Shown piece by piece: positions 8,262-19,479 of a stretch of 64,000 nucleotides of DNA. Location: NCBI GenBank assembly GCA_963704025.1, contig CAVPGP010000003.1, positions 62,001 to 126,000 of the forward strand, in the 5' to 3' direction. The position numbers and the translations under genes are program-made. How positions within the stretch are numbered: position 1 is the stretch's first letter; each line of letters begins with the position of its first letter. The notes beneath the pieces were generated by a model. The model worked only from the letters and a program-made list of their open reading frames with translations. It did not search any database and was not told where the DNA came from. The stretch is from CAVPGP01 sp963704025 (GTDB lineage: Bacteria; Actinomycetota; Thermoleophilia; Gaiellales; Gaiellaceae).

Positions 8262-9362
8262 TCAGCCCCCGAACACCTCGTTGAACGCGTCGACGTACGC
8301 CTGCTCGTTGCCGGCCGGGCCCTTGATGGTCATCAGCAAGGCCTTCTGCGGCTGGTTGTAGAGCAGCCGCCTCGCGCGGTCGCCGTGGCCCTGGTTGACG
8401 AGCAGCTTGTAGGCCTTCTCGTTGAAGAGCGGCCGGCCGTTCGTGATGAAGTTCTTCGCGATCCACGGCGCCTGCTCCGTGGTGTTGATGAACTTCTCGA
8501 AGACCGCCTTGTTCTTCGACTTCTTGACGATCTGCTCCGAGTCGATGAAGCCGACCGTCCCTTCCTTCGGATAGGCGGGCTTCACCACCGGGCCGCCCGC
8601 GTCCTTGACGCGGTCGTCCGTGCCGAGGTTCGTGATCCCGATCCACGCCGAGCCGTCGGCCAGCGCGCGTACGACCTCGTTGTTCTGCGAGGCCAGCTTG
8701 AGCACGTTCGGCTTCAACGACTTGAGGAACGCCTTCGCCCGCGAGATCTCGGCGCTCGTCATCGAGTACGGCTTCTTGGCGCCGGTCGCTCGTCCCGCGA
8801 TCGCCATCACGTCGGTCGGGATGTTCTCGAGCGAGATCTTGCCCTTGTACTTCGAGCTCAGCAGGGCATGCCAGGAATCGGGCTTGGTCGTGACGTACTT
8901 CGGGTTGTAGTAGATCTGGACGGTCGACCACGAGAACGGATAGCCCATGTAGTTCGACCCGTCCTTCCAGAACGGGAACGAGCGTGCGATCGAATAGAGC
9001 TGCTTCGACACGGGCAGCGACGACAGGTCGAAGGAATCCGTCAGCCCGTCCTTGTGGTACTTGGGCACCCAGAGGGCGTCACCGGACACGATGTCGAACT
9101 GGCTGCCCGTCTGCTTGATCTTCAGATAGGCGTCGGCGTTGTCGCTGAAGAGCGTCGGCCGGGCCTGGATGGCGATGGCCTTCTTGACGGCTGCCAGCTG
9201 GTCGTTCGCGTAGTGGTCCGACCAGGTGAGCCAGTTGAGGGTCGTGGCCTCCATCCCCTCGATCCCGGCGAAGGCCGGTCGGGCGAGATACAGGCCCAGG
9301 GTGCCGGCTGCGCCGGCCTTCAGCAGATCCCCCCGGGTGATGCCTCGTTCGTAGACGCTCAC
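8262..9362 (-). CDS. potD: Extracellular solute-binding protein, PotD/PotF-like
   Basis: A 366-residue periplasmic-type binding protein. The N terminus (TRGDLLKAGAAGTLGLYLA) looks like a Tat-type export signal, although only a single arginine is present, so Sec export cannot be excluded. The mature part contains LNWLTWSDHY, DIVSGDALWVPKYHKDG and GSAWIGITNLGTDDRV, as in the bacterial extracellular solute-binding family that includes PotD. GTG start, overlapping the potA-like stop (GTGA). It would capture the substrate for the two permeases encoded downstream. Polyamine-binding proteins carry a set of acidic and aromatic residues in the cleft that cannot be verified by eye here. Confidence 0.85.
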   Translation of the reverse strand: MSVYERGITRGDLLKAGAAGTLGLYLARPAFAGIEGMEATTLNWLTWSDHYANDQLAAVKKAIAIQARPTLFSDNADAYLKIKQTGSQFDIVSGDALWVPKYHKDGLTDSFDLSSLPVSKQLYSIARSFPFWKDGSNYMGYPFSWSTVQIYYNPKYVTTKPDSWHALLSSKYKGKISLENIPTDVMAIAGRATGAKKPYSMTSAEISRAKAFLKSLKPNVLKLASQNNEVVRALADGSAWIGITNLGTDDRVKDAGGPVVKPAYPKEGTVGFIDSEQIVKKSKNKAVFEKFINTTEQAPWIAKNFITNGRPLFNEKAYKLLVNQGHGDRARRLLYNQPQKALLMTIKGPAGNEQAYVDAFNEVFGG

Positions 9363-10423
9363 GTCTCTTCCTCCTCGTCCTCACGTCGGGAATGCGTTTC
9401 CGGAAGTAGCACTGCGTCGTCAGGCTCCCACCAAAGAGTCACCTCCATGTCGAGTTGCAGGTCGTGCTCGCTTGTCTGGTCGCGGCCGAAGAGCGAGGCG
9501 AGAACGGGTGCCTCCACGCCGTCGCAGGCGACGGCGACCCGCGTCTGGTTGCCGAGGAACGAGGTCTGCAGCACGCGGCCCCGCAGGCCCTGGCCCTCCC
9601 GCAGCTCCTTCGAGATGCGGATCGACTCGGGCCGCACCATCAGCACCGAGCCCTCGGAGGCCGACGCGCCGTTCGTCGAGCCGGCGGCCACCTCGATGAA
9701 GTTCGACTCGCCGATGAAGTCGGCGACGAACCGCGAGGCGGGCCGGTGGTAGATCTCGCTCGGCTCGCCGATCTGCTCGACGCGGCCCTCGTTCATCACC
9801 GCGATCCGGGTGGCCATCGACATGGCCTCCTCCTGGTCGTGCGTGACGTAGACGAAGGTCGTGCCGACGTCGCGGTGGATCTGCGCCAGCTCGACCTGCA
9901 GCCGCTTGCGGAGCTTGAGGTCGAGCGCGCCCAGCGGCTCGTCGAGCAGCAGGACCGCGGGCCGGTTGACGAGCGCCCGGGCGACGGCGACCCGCTGTTG
10001 CTGGCCGCCCGAGAGCTGGGGCGGTAGCCGGTCGCCGTGCTGCTCGAGGCCGACCAGCTCGAGCGCCTCCTGGATCCTCGTCCCGGCCTCCTGTCGCGGC
10101 ACCCGCGCCATCTTCAGGCCGAAGGCGACGTTGTCCGCGACGGTCATGTGCGGGAAGAGCGCGTACGACTGGAAGACGGTGTTGACGGGCCGCCGGTGCG
10201 GCGGCAGCCGGTCGACGCGCCCGTCGCGAATCAGGATCTCGCCGGTGGTGGGCGCGACGAAGCCGCCGATCAGGTTCAGCGTCGTCGTCTTGCCGCAGCC
10301 GGACGGCCCGAGCAGGCAGAAGAACTCGCCCTCGCCGATCTCGAGGTCGGTCTGCGTCAGGGCGAGTTGCGCGCCGTAGCGCTTGCTGACGCCCCGGAGC
10401 GAGATCGCGGCCGGTGCGGTCAC
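9359..10423 (-). CDS. potA: ABC transporter ATP-binding protein, PotA-like
   Basis: A 354-residue ATPase with Walker A GPSGCGKTTT, Q-loop in NTVFQSYALFPH, signature LSGGQQQRVAVARA, Walker B VLLLDEPLGALD and switch histidine VTHDQEE. The C-terminal third is a TOBE-type regulatory domain (MVRPESIRISKE, then LASLFGRDQTSEHD). The start is a GTG overlapping the stop of the upstream LacI-family gene (GTGA). A longer open frame upstream belongs to a shifted part of the regulator and is not an N-terminal extension. It energises the PotB/PotC-like permeases. Three consecutive GTGA or abutting junctions imply one transcript for the whole transporter. Confidence 0.9.
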   Translation of the reverse strand: MTAPAAISLRGVSKRYGAQLALTQTDLEIGEGEFFCLLGPSGCGKTTTLNLIGGFVAPTTGEILIRDGRVDRLPPHRRPVNTVFQSYALFPHMTVADNVAFGLKMARVPRQEAGTRIQEALELVGLEQHGDRLPPQLSGGQQQRVAVARALVNRPAVLLLDEPLGALDLKLRKRLQVELAQIHRDVGTTFVYVTHDQEEAMSMATRIAVMNEGRVEQIGEPSEIYHRPASRFVADFIGESNFIEVAAGSTNGASASEGSVLMVRPESIRISKELREGQGLRGRVLQTSFLGNQTRVAVACDGVEAPVLASLFGRDQTSEHDLQLDMEVTLWWEPDDAVLLPETHSRREDEEEET

Positions 10424-11457
10424 CGGGAGCACCCGCAGGAACGCCGCGTGACGAGCGTGACGGGGATCCGCACCTCGCGGCGCTCCGGGTCGTCGACCTG
10501 CATCGCCTGGACGAGCAGCGTCGCCGCCGCGCGGCCGACGTCGCTCGGGTCGTACCCGACCGCGGTCAGCGAGGGCTCGAGCAGGGCGCCGAAGTAGGGA
10601 TCGTCGAAGGTCGCGAGCGCGAGCTCGTCCGGCAGGGACAGCCCGAGCTCCCGGCAGACGGCGAGGCAGCCGAGGCCGAGCTCCGCGCTCGACGCCACGA
10701 TGGCCGTCGGCCGCGGGTCGAGCGCCGAGCAGCACCCGGGTCTCCACGGCGCCCGCCTCCTGCGTCCACGGGCACGCGCGCACGAGCTCCGGCGACGGGT
10801 CGGCGCCCGTCCGCGCGACAGCCGCGACGAATGCGTCCAGGCGCTCCTTGCCCGACGTCTCCTGCTGCGAGCCCGCGATCAGACCGATGCGCGTGTGGCC
10901 GTGGCCGCGCAGGTGCTCGACGAGCAGATCCATGCCGGCCACGTTCTCGAGCGTCACGGCGCCGACGCCGACGCCGGTCGAGGACGCTGTCGAGGAACAC
11001 GCACGGGGTCCGATCCTCGCCGACGGCCTCCTCGAATTCGGCCGGGTCCACGCCTGCCGTTGCGACGAGAAGCCCGTCCACCTGGTGGTTGACGAGCGTC
11101 CGCAGCGCGGCGACCTCGCCGGCGACGCTCTGGTCGGAGTCCATCAGCATCACGCGGTAGCCGGCCGTCTCGAGCACTGCCTGCGCCCCCTTCAGCGAGG
11201 CCGCGTAGAACGGGCTCGCGACGTCGGGGACGACGAAGCCGACCGTGTAGGTCTGCCGCGTCCGCAGCGAGCGGGCGAGCGGCGAGGGCTGGAAGCCGAG
11301 GCGCTTCGGCAGCCTCGATCACCGCGGCGCGCGTGGCCGTCGAGAGCTCACCGCGTCCGTTCAGGGCGCGCGACGCCGTCGACGCAGAGACCCCTGCCGA
11401 CGCGGCCACGTCCGCGAGGGTCGCGCCGCGTCGTTTGTGCCTGTCCTGGTCCGTCAT
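10420..11457 (-). pseudogene. LacI-family regulator of the PotABCD-like operon, frameshifted
   Basis: Read across three frames this is a full-length LacI repressor. The helix-turn-helix is TLADVAASAGVSASTASRAL, followed by the periplasmic-binding-protein fold and a C terminus ending in EVRIPVTLVTRRSCGCSR. Frame changes lie near 11305, 10975 and 10715. Each is repaired by removing one base, after which the sequence continues in register (for example SVLDGVGVGAVTLENVAG). This is more likely sequence error than decay, because substitutions have not accumulated. The ATG at 11457 sits directly beside LacI-type operator palindromes. The gene overlaps potA by GTGA, so the repressor probably controls itself, the transporter and the divergent dehydrogenase. 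The effector is unknown. Confidence 0.75.
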
Positions 11458-11480
11458 CAATCGATTGCGCAAGCGATTGC
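11458..11480. promoter_or_regulatory. Two adjacent LacI-type operators
   Basis: CAATCGATTG (11458-11467) is a perfect 10-base palindrome, and GCAAGCGATTGC (11469-11480) is palindromic apart from one base pair flanking its central CG, as in LacI-family operators. They lie between the LacI-family gene (starting at 11457 leftward) and the dehydrogenase starting near 11506 rightward, so one site can serve both directions. Binding by the local repressor is inference. Confidence 0.65.
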
Positions 11481-11505
11481 TGACGCTGACATACTCGAAA
11501 CTGGC

Positions 11506-12559
11506 TTGTCAAGCGAACGCGCAGCCCCTCCGACGCGGCTCGGCGTGGCCGGCCTGGGCGGGATGGGCGTCGTGCACGCGCGGCACGCGCAGGCGCTCGT
11601 CGACGCGCGGCTCGTCGCCGTCGCGGCCGCCCGGCCGGGGCGTGCCGACGAGGTGGCCGCAACGCTCGAGCCCGGCGTCCGCGCCTGCACCTACGAGGAG
11701 CTCATCGCCGCAGAGGACGTGGACGCGGTCGTCGTCGCCGCCCGCTCGATCGACCACGCTGAGGTCGCGCGCAGCGGTGCTCGAGAGCGGCAAGCACCTG
11801 TTCCTGGAGAAGCCCGGCGCCACGACCCTCGCCGATCACGACCGGCTGCAGGCGGCCGCGGCGGGGCATCCGCATCAGGTCGTGCAGCTCGGGTATCAAC
11901 GGCGCTTCGACGCGGGGTACCTGGAGGCGCGGCGCCTCGTCGACGCGGGGGCGATCGGCACGCCGCTGCTCGTGCTGGCGACCAGCCGGGACATGGAGTG
12001 GCCGGAGGGCGAGCGGCCCGGAGGAGACGGGCGGCTTCCTCGTCGACATGGCCGTCCACGACTACGACGTCGCGTGCTGGTTCCTCGGCGAGCGCGCCGG
12101 TCGAGGCGGCTGCACTCGCGCAGGCGCGCGTCTACCCGGAGCTCGCGCAGCTCGCCGACCTCGACAACGCGCTCGTCACGATCCGCTTCGCCGGCGGCGG
12201 CGCGGCCGTGACGCACGTCTCGCGCACGTGCGCGTTCGGGCACGACGTGCGCTGCGAGGTCGTCGGCACCGAGGGCTCGCGTCTTCGTCGGCGACGCGGC
12301 CGGGGGCGCCGGCGTCGTGGCGTTGACCGCGGCCGACAGGCCGCGCTTCGCGCAGGACTACCGCGAGCTCTTCGCGGACGCCTATCGCGACGAGCTCGCT
12401 GCCTTCGTGGACGCCTGCCGCGGCGGTCCGATGCGGGGCGCGGGCCTCGGCGACGACCGGCTGGCGGTCGAGATCGGGGTGGCGGCGCGGGCGAGCGCGG
12501 TCGCCGGCGAGCCGCGCGAGGTGGGCCGCGATTGGCCCTGGCTCCACGCGATAGGTTGA
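11506..12559 (+). pseudogene. Gfo/Idh/MocA-family oxidoreductase, frameshifted
   Basis: Joined over frames, this is an inositol-dehydrogenase-like protein of about 345 residues. It has a Rossmann motif VAGLGGMGVVHARHA, LESGKHLFLEKPGATT with the catalytic lysine, VVQLGYQRRFDAGY, then MAVHDYDVACWFLGE and a C terminus ending PREVGRDWPWLHAIG. Frame changes near 11772, 12020, 12095 and 12281 are each repaired by deleting one base. The start is uncertain; the TTG at 11506 is the first usable codon in frame, with GTG 11542 as alternative. It is divergent from the LacI-controlled transporter and shares its operator region, so it probably acts on the imported compound. Probably intact in the organism. 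Confidence 0.7.
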
Positions 12560-12565
12560 AGCTTC

Positions 12566-13886
12566 GTGCCTCCCGAAACCCGGTATGCGAAGTCGGGCGA
12601 CGTCAACATCGCCTATCAGGTGGTCGGCAACGGGCCGGTCGATCTGGTGTACGTGCCGGGCTGGATCTCGCACGTCGAGCTGGCCTGGGAGCTCCCCGAT
12701 CTCGTGCACGGCTTCGAGCGCCTCGGGTCCTTCTCGCGCCTGATCCTGTTCGACAAGCGCGGGACGGGGATGTCCGACCCGGTGCCGGCGAACGAGCTGC
12801 CGACCCTCGAGCAGCGAATGGAGGACGTCCGCGCCGTGATGGACGCCGTCGGCTCGGAGCGCGCCGCGATCTTCGGCGCGTCGGAGGGCGGCAACATGAG
12901 CATGCTCTTCGCCGCGGCGTACCCGCAGCGCACGCAGGTGCTCTGCACCTTCGGGTCGACCGCAAAGCGGATCCGCAGCGCCGACTACCCGTGGGCGCCC
13001 AGCTGGGAGGAGCGGCAGGCCGCATTCGCGGAGGTCGAGCGCCTGTGGACGACCGGGCTCGACTGGGGCGACATGGCGCCCAGCCTCGATCCGGCCGGGC
13101 TCGCCGAGCTCTCTCGCTACTACCGCCGCTGCGCGAGCCCCGGTGCCGCGGTCGCGCTCATGAGGATGAACACGCACGTCGACGTTCGCGACGTCCTCCC
13201 CTCGATCCGGGTCCCGGCCGTCGTCATGCACCGCACGGACGACCGCGACGCCCACGTCGAGGAAGGGCGCTACATCGCCTCGCGGATCCCCGGCGCCCGT
13301 TTCGTCGAGTTTCCGGGAGCCGACCACTCGTGGTGGACGCAGGACCGGGATGCGATCCTGGACGAGATCGAGGAGCTCGTGACCGGCGTCAGGCCCGAGC
13401 CGGAGCCCAACCGTGTCCTCGCGACCGTCCTCTTCACCGATCTGGTCCGATCGACGGAGCGGCTGGGCGAGCTGGGCGACCGGCGGCTGGACGGAGCTGC
13501 TCGGACGCCACCAGGCGGCCGTGCGGCGGGAGCTCGACCGGTTCCGCGGCCGCGAGATCGACACCGCCGGCGACGGGTTCTTCGCCACCTTCGACGGCCC
13601 GGCTCGCGCGATCCGCTGCACGCTGTCGATACGCGACGGTGCGCGCGAGCTGGGGCTCGAGCTCCGCGCCGGCCTCCACACCGGGGAGTGCGAGCTCCTT
13701 GGAGACAAGGTCGCCGGGATCGCCGTTCACATCGGCGCCCGCGTCGCCGCGCTCGCCGCGCCGAACGAGGTGCTCGTCTCGTCGACCGTGCGAGACCTCG
13801 TCTCCGGCTCGGGTATCGCGTTCGAAGACCGCGGCGAGCGCGATCTCAAGGGCATCGGCGCGCGCCGCCTCTTCGCCGTCGCCTAG
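12566..13886 (+). pseudogene. Alpha/beta-hydrolase fused to class III adenylate/guanylate cyclase, one frameshift
   Basis: Residues 1-285 form an alpha/beta hydrolase with nucleophile motif FGASEGGNMS, acid region HRTDDRDAHVEEG and histidine GADHSWW. Residues from about 290 form a class III nucleotide cyclase, with metal-binding aspartates in VLFTDLVRSTERLGE and DTAGDGFFATFDG, and AVHIGARVAAL where most cyclases have VNxAAR. A single extra C near 13487 (GDRR then WTELLGRHQ) shifts the frame. Similar fusions are known in mycobacteria and other actinobacteria. The asparagine-to-histidine change at the transition-state position may lower or alter activity. The GTG start lies 6 bases after the preceding gene. 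The role of the hydrolase half, sensor or enzyme, is unknown. Confidence 0.75.
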
Positions 13887-13894
13887 GGAGTCCG

Positions 13895-14809
13895 TCAGAT
13901 GCCGGCGGTCTCGCGGAGCCAGCGGCGGTTCCGGACCTGCGCGGCCATCGCCTCGGCCGCGTCCTCGTCGGGCGCGCGGGATCCGGTCCTGCTCGACGAC
14001 GAGCCAGCCGTCGTAGCCGCTCGCGGCGAGCTCGGCGAAGAACGCGTCCAGGTCGACGTCGCCCGTGCCGAGCTCGCAGAACACGCCGCGGCGCCACGCC
14101 TCGCGCCATCCCGCGCCCGTCGGCGATCACGCGCGCTCGAGCACCGAGCGCGCGCGTCCTTCACGTGCACGTGGTCGATCGCGGCCGGCCCAGTCGCGCA
14201 GCGCCTGGATCGGGTCGCCGCCGCCGAGAGCAGGTGGCCGGTGTCGAGGAGGAGGCCGACGTCCGGTGAGCTCGAGCAGGCGCTCGATCTCGCCGGCGCC
14301 TCGACGTACGTGCGCGTGTGGTGGTGGAACGTCGGCTCGAAGCCGCGCGCGCGGGCGACCTCGGCCGCGCGGGCGACGCCGTCGGCGAGGCGCGCCCAGC
14401 CCGCGTCGTCGAGGCCGACGCTGCGGTCGGTCGCGGCCGCGCCGGGGTTCGCGCCGCGCGGAGCGGGGAGCCGCCGTCGGCGAACACGGGCCGCGCCTCG
14501 CGCGCGCCGGCGGCCTCGAAGAGGTCGAGGGTGCCGCTCCATGGCGCCGATGTCCTCGCCAGATCGCTCGGGCTCGCTGAAGCGGATCGGGCAGCAGCCG
14601 CCGACGAGCTCGAGCCCGGCGTCGTCGAGCCGTCCGCGCAGCACGTCGCCGCTCGCCGAGGTAGCCGGGCGGGCCGAGCTCGGTCCCCTCGTAGCCGGCG
14701 CCGGCGATCGCGGCGAGCACGCTCCAGTCGGGGCCGGGCACGTTCGGCAGCCGCCGACGGTGAGCTCGAACGCGCCGTAGCTGCAGGGCGCGTTGGCGAC
14801 GCGGATCAC
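13895..14809 (-). pseudogene. iolE: IolE-like inosose dehydratase (TIM-barrel), heavily frameshifted
   Basis: Fragments in all three frames assemble into an AP-endonuclease-2-type TIM barrel: VIRVANAPCSYGAFELTVG, PNVPGPDWSVLAAIAGAGYE, GTELGPPGYLGE, GLELVGGCCPIRF, ARGFEPTFHHHTRTYVE, VGLLLDTGHLLS, IDHVHVKDAR and FCELGTGDVDLDAFFAEL. The HHHTRTYVE, DTGH and HVKDA motifs carry the metal ligands. IolE dehydrates 2-keto-myo-inositol. At least seven one-base frame changes occur in about 900 bases, both insertions and deletions, far more than in flanking kilobases; sequence error is the simplest reading. The GTG at 14809 gives the canonical N terminus. It is the last gene of the inositol operon, separated from iolB by a spacer containing a 28-base palindrome. 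Confidence 0.7.
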
Positions 14810-14833
14810 CGGGCCGCCGGCTACATCTGCTGG

Positions 14834-14861
14834 GGTGATGGAGGTGTACACCTCCATCACC
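14834..14861. promoter_or_regulatory. 28-bp perfect palindrome between iolB and iolE
   Basis: The arm GGTGATGGAGGTGT is followed immediately by its exact reverse complement, giving 28 bases of perfect dyad symmetry around GTGTACAC. It begins at the last base of the iolB stop codon and lies in the 51-base spacer before the likely iolE start. A 19-base stretch, GTGATGGAGGTGTACACCT, recurs at 56974-56992. It could be a GntR-type operator or, as RNA, a processing hairpin inside the operon. It does not resemble the CG-centred LacI operator upstream of iolG. Confidence 0.7.
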
Positions 14862-15676
14862 TACGTCGAGTCCAGCGTCACGAGCGGCACCCGCGGGTCC
14901 GTCTCCAGCGCTCCACGAGCGCGGATCCAGGCGAGCTCGGGGTCGTCGGCGGACGCCATCGAGCGGCGGTCGCCCGCGAGCGCGTTCAGGTAGTAGAGGT
15001 CGTAGCCGTGCGCCGCCGCGGTCGTGTGGTAGCCCTACGGGCACGAGCATCAGGTCGCCGTCGCGCACGGTCGCCGTCACGTCGACGCCGTGGCGTGGGC
15101 TGTAGAGGCGCTGCACCGCGAACGCCGCAGGCATCGGCCGTCGCGGTAGTAGTAGGTCTCCTCGAGCACGACCTCGCCCGGCGGGTCGTCCTCGTCGTGC
15201 TTGTGCGGCGGGTAGCTCGACCAGTTGCCGGACGGCGTGAAGACCTCGACGACGAGCAGGCGCTCGGCCGGGAAATCCGGCTTGAGGATGTGGTTGATCT
15301 GACGCGTCGCGTTGCCGGCGCCGCGCACCTCGATCTCGACGTCCTCGGGCCGGACGAGCACGGGCTCGAGCCGCTGCTCGCAGCGCGCGCCGCAGACCGC
15401 GAGCTCGAGCGCGCCGAGCGGCTCGACCCGGTAGTCGGTGTCGCGCGGCAGGTAGAGCGCCCACGGCATCCCCTCGAAGACGCTCGCCCGCCCGCCGAGC
15501 TCCCAGCGCTCGCCCTCCGCCTCGACGGCGCAGCGGCCGGAGAGCGGCACGAGCGCGAGCTCCTCGTCGCCGGTGCTCTCGTCGAGCGGGCCGGCGCGCC
15601 ACGCGGAACGAGAGGTACTGCCAGCCGGCCGACTCGGGCGTCACGGGCGGCCACCCGGCGCGCAGCAGCAGCTCGC

Positions 15677-15680
<4 letters not shown>
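14861..15680 (-). pseudogene. iolB: 5-deoxy-glucuronate isomerase IolB, frameshifted
   Basis: Assembled over frames: SELLLRAGWPPVTPESAGWQ, YLSFRVAR, ELALVPLSGRCAVEAEGERW, PWALYLPRDTDYRVEP, INHILKPDFPAERLLVVEVF, SSYPPHKHDEDDPPGEVVLE, ETYYYRD, AAFAVQRLYSPRHGVDVTAT and LVPVG, ending LVTLDST. The PHKHDED, ETYYYR and QRLYS stretches are the cupin metal-site and signature regions of IolB, which isomerises 5-deoxy-glucuronate in inositol breakdown. Frame changes lie near 15590 (extra C), 15133 and 15036 (extra G). The GTG start overlaps the iolD stop (GTGA). The surrounding sequence is undegraded, so the gene is probably functional. Confidence 0.8.
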
Positions 15681-17538
<1,858 letters not shown>

Positions 17539-17548
<10 letters not shown>

Positions 17549-18366
17549 CGGCTCAATCCCCCGGCCGAGACCTCGGCCTGGATCGCCTCCAGCTCGTGCT
17601 CGAGCTCGGCGAGCTCGCGACCGCCCGCCATCAGGCGCACCAGCTCGGTGCGGTCGATCTCGTTCTTGGCGAAGTTCCCGAGGCTCTGGCCGCGGTTCAG
17701 GATCACGAACCGGTCCCCGACCGGGTACGCGTGGTGCGGGTTGTGCGTGATGAAGATGACGGCGACGCCGCGCGCCCGCGCCTGCAGGATGTACTTGAGG
17801 ACGACGCCCGCCTGCTTGACGCCGAGTGCGGAGGTCGGCTCGTCGAGGATCAGGAGGCGCGCGCCGAAGTAGACGGCGCGCGCGATCGCGACCGACTGCC
17901 GCTCGCCGCCCGAGAGGGTCCCGACCGCCTGGTCCGGGTCGCGGATGTCGATCCCCATCTCGTACAGCTCGCGCCGCACCGTCTGCTTCGCGGTCGTCGC
18001 GTCGAGCCAGGCGAGGGGACCCGAGCCGTGCGAGGGCTCGGCGCCGAGGAAGAAGTTCCGCCAGATGGACATCAGCGGCACCATGGCGAGGTCCTGGTAG
18101 ACCGTGGCGATGCCGCGGGCGCGTGCGTCGCGCGGCGAGGAGAAGCGCACGTCGTCTCCGTCCACCAGCAGCCGGCCCTCGTCCTGCTGGTGGACGCCGG
18201 AGAGGATCTTGATGAAGCTGGACTTGCCCGCGCCGTTGTCGCCGAGGATGCACGTCACCTCGCTCGCGTTGACGTGCATCGAGACGTCCTTGAGCGCGAC
18301 GACGTTCCCGTAGTACTTCGAGATGTGGTCGGTCTCGAGCAGATGCGGGGCGGCGCTCTCGCTCAT
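17539..18366 (-). CDS. Sugar ABC transporter ATP-binding protein (single ATPase domain)
   Basis: A 275-residue ATPase with Walker A GDNGAGKSS, Q-loop ATVYQDLAMVPLMS, signature TLSGGERQSVAIARA, Walker B LLILDEPTSALG and switch histidine FITHNPHHAYPV. It has one nucleotide-binding domain, unlike the two-domain RbsA/XylG/IatA proteins, and so resembles the FrcA type used with BPD_transp_2 permeases. It lies between the permease gene and iolD in the inositol operon, and its ATG is directly next to the permease stop. It most probably powers import of myo-inositol or a related cyclitol. DEPTSALG replaces the usual DEPTAAL; otherwise all motifs are intact. Confidence 0.9.
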
Positions 18367-18367
18367 G

Positions 18368-19417
18368 TCATCTCGCTTTCAGGGCTCGGTTGCGGACGAA
18401 GCTGTTCAACAGCACCGCGCCGAAGAGGATCGCGCCCTGGAAGGCGTACGTCCAGTTGCTGTCCCACTGCGCGTCGACGATGCCGAGCTGCACCATCCCG
18501 AGCATCGCCGCGCCGAAGAACGTGCCGATCACCGAGCCGAAGCCGCCCGTCAGCAGGCAGCCGCCGACGACGGCGCAGATGATGAAGATGAACTCGAGTC
18601 CGACACCCTCCTTCGACTGCATGGAGCGGAGCTCGAAGGTCTCGATGATCCCCATCAGGGCTGCAGTCGTGGAGGTCATCATGAAGAGCGCGATCTTCGT
18701 CTGCGTCACCGGCACGCCGACGTTGCGCGCGGCGGTCGGGTCGCCGCCGGCGCTGTAGATCCAGTTGCCGAAACGTGACTTGGCGAGGAGCCACGCCCCG
18801 ATCACGGTGAGGGCGATCCACCAGATCACCTTCACCTTGAAGTCCCAGCGCGTGAGGTCGCCGGCGAAGAAACGGCGCGCGGAGTCGAAGCCGCTCGCCG
18901 TGTCGACGTCCTGGATCGCCGTCGTCCCCGTCAGCTTCAGCGTGCCGGCGGCGTTCACCCCTTGCAGGACGAAGAACGTCGCGAGCGTGACGATGAAGCT
19001 CGGCAGCTTCGTGCGGGAGACCGTGTAGCCGTTGAGGAAGCCGACCGCGAGCCCGAACAGGAGCACGACCCCCATCGCCGGCCAGATGTTCACATCCTGG
19101 TGGGTCGTGAGGTAGGCGAGCAGCAGCCCCGAGCTTCCGATCATCACGCCCGCCGAGAGGTCGAACTCGCCGCCGATCATCAGGAGCGCCACCGGCACGG
19201 CGACGATCCCGTACTGCGCGGCCTGGTCGGTCCAGCCGGCGGCGATCGCCGGGTCGCCGAGCCAGTCGACGCCGCGGGCGAAGTAGCCGAACGCGAAGTA
19301 GATCGCGATCGCGCCGAGGAACGCCCCGATGTCGGGGCGCGAAAGCAGCCGCTTTAAGAGGCCGACGCGGACGAGGCGCTCGTCGGGGCTGACGGTCTGC
19401 GCTGCGGTCTGGGCCAC
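18368..19417 (-). CDS. Sugar/inositol ABC transporter permease (BPD_transp_2 family)
   Basis: A 349-residue membrane protein with about nine to ten hydrophobic segments. It carries the family hallmark GGEFDLSAGVMIGSSGL and the conserved AAGGDPTAARNVGV-type loop that contacts the ATPase. The GTG start at 19417 has GGGAG ten bases upstream; a longer open frame through the intergenic hairpin is unlikely. It sits between binding protein and ATPase genes in the inositol operon and is separated from the binding protein by a GC-rich hairpin that could lower its expression relative to that protein. Homology is to ribose/fructose/inositol permeases; inositol is inferred from the neighbours. Confidence 0.88.
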   Translation of the reverse strand: MAQTAAQTVSPDERLVRVGLLKRLLSRPDIGAFLGAIAIYFAFGYFARGVDWLGDPAIAAGWTDQAAQYGIVAVPVALLMIGGEFDLSAGVMIGSSGLLLAYLTTHQDVNIWPAMGVVLLFGLAVGFLNGYTVSRTKLPSFIVTLATFFVLQGVNAAGTLKLTGTTAIQDVDTASGFDSARRFFAGDLTRWDFKVKVIWWIALTVIGAWLLAKSRFGNWIYSAGGDPTAARNVGVPVTQTKIALFMMTSTTAALMGIIETFELRSMQSKEGVGLEFIFIICAVVGGCLLTGGFGSVIGTFFGAAMLGMVQLGIVDAQWDSNWTYAFQGAILFGAVLLNSFVRNRALKAR

Positions 19418-19438
19418 GGTCTGCTCTCCCGGTGAGGC

Positions 19439-19466
19439 GGGGTGGGCGACGGTCGCCGCCCACCCC
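19439..19466 (-). terminator. Intercistronic hairpin between binding protein and permease genes
   Basis: GGGGTGGGCG pairs with its complement on the right arm across a short loop, giving about ten GC-rich base pairs in the 62-base gap. There is no U-run, so complete termination is unlikely. Such hairpins often protect the upstream binding-protein mRNA or attenuate the downstream membrane genes. Confidence 0.5.
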
Positions 19467-19479
19467 GCGCTGAAGTGCG

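Noticed and set aside
9359..10957. A 532-residue protein joining LacI-like sequence to the PotA-like ATPase
   Set aside because: The N-terminal half is one frame of the frameshifted LacI gene and changes to nonsense before the ATPase begins; the GTGA junction at 10420-10423 marks the real boundary.
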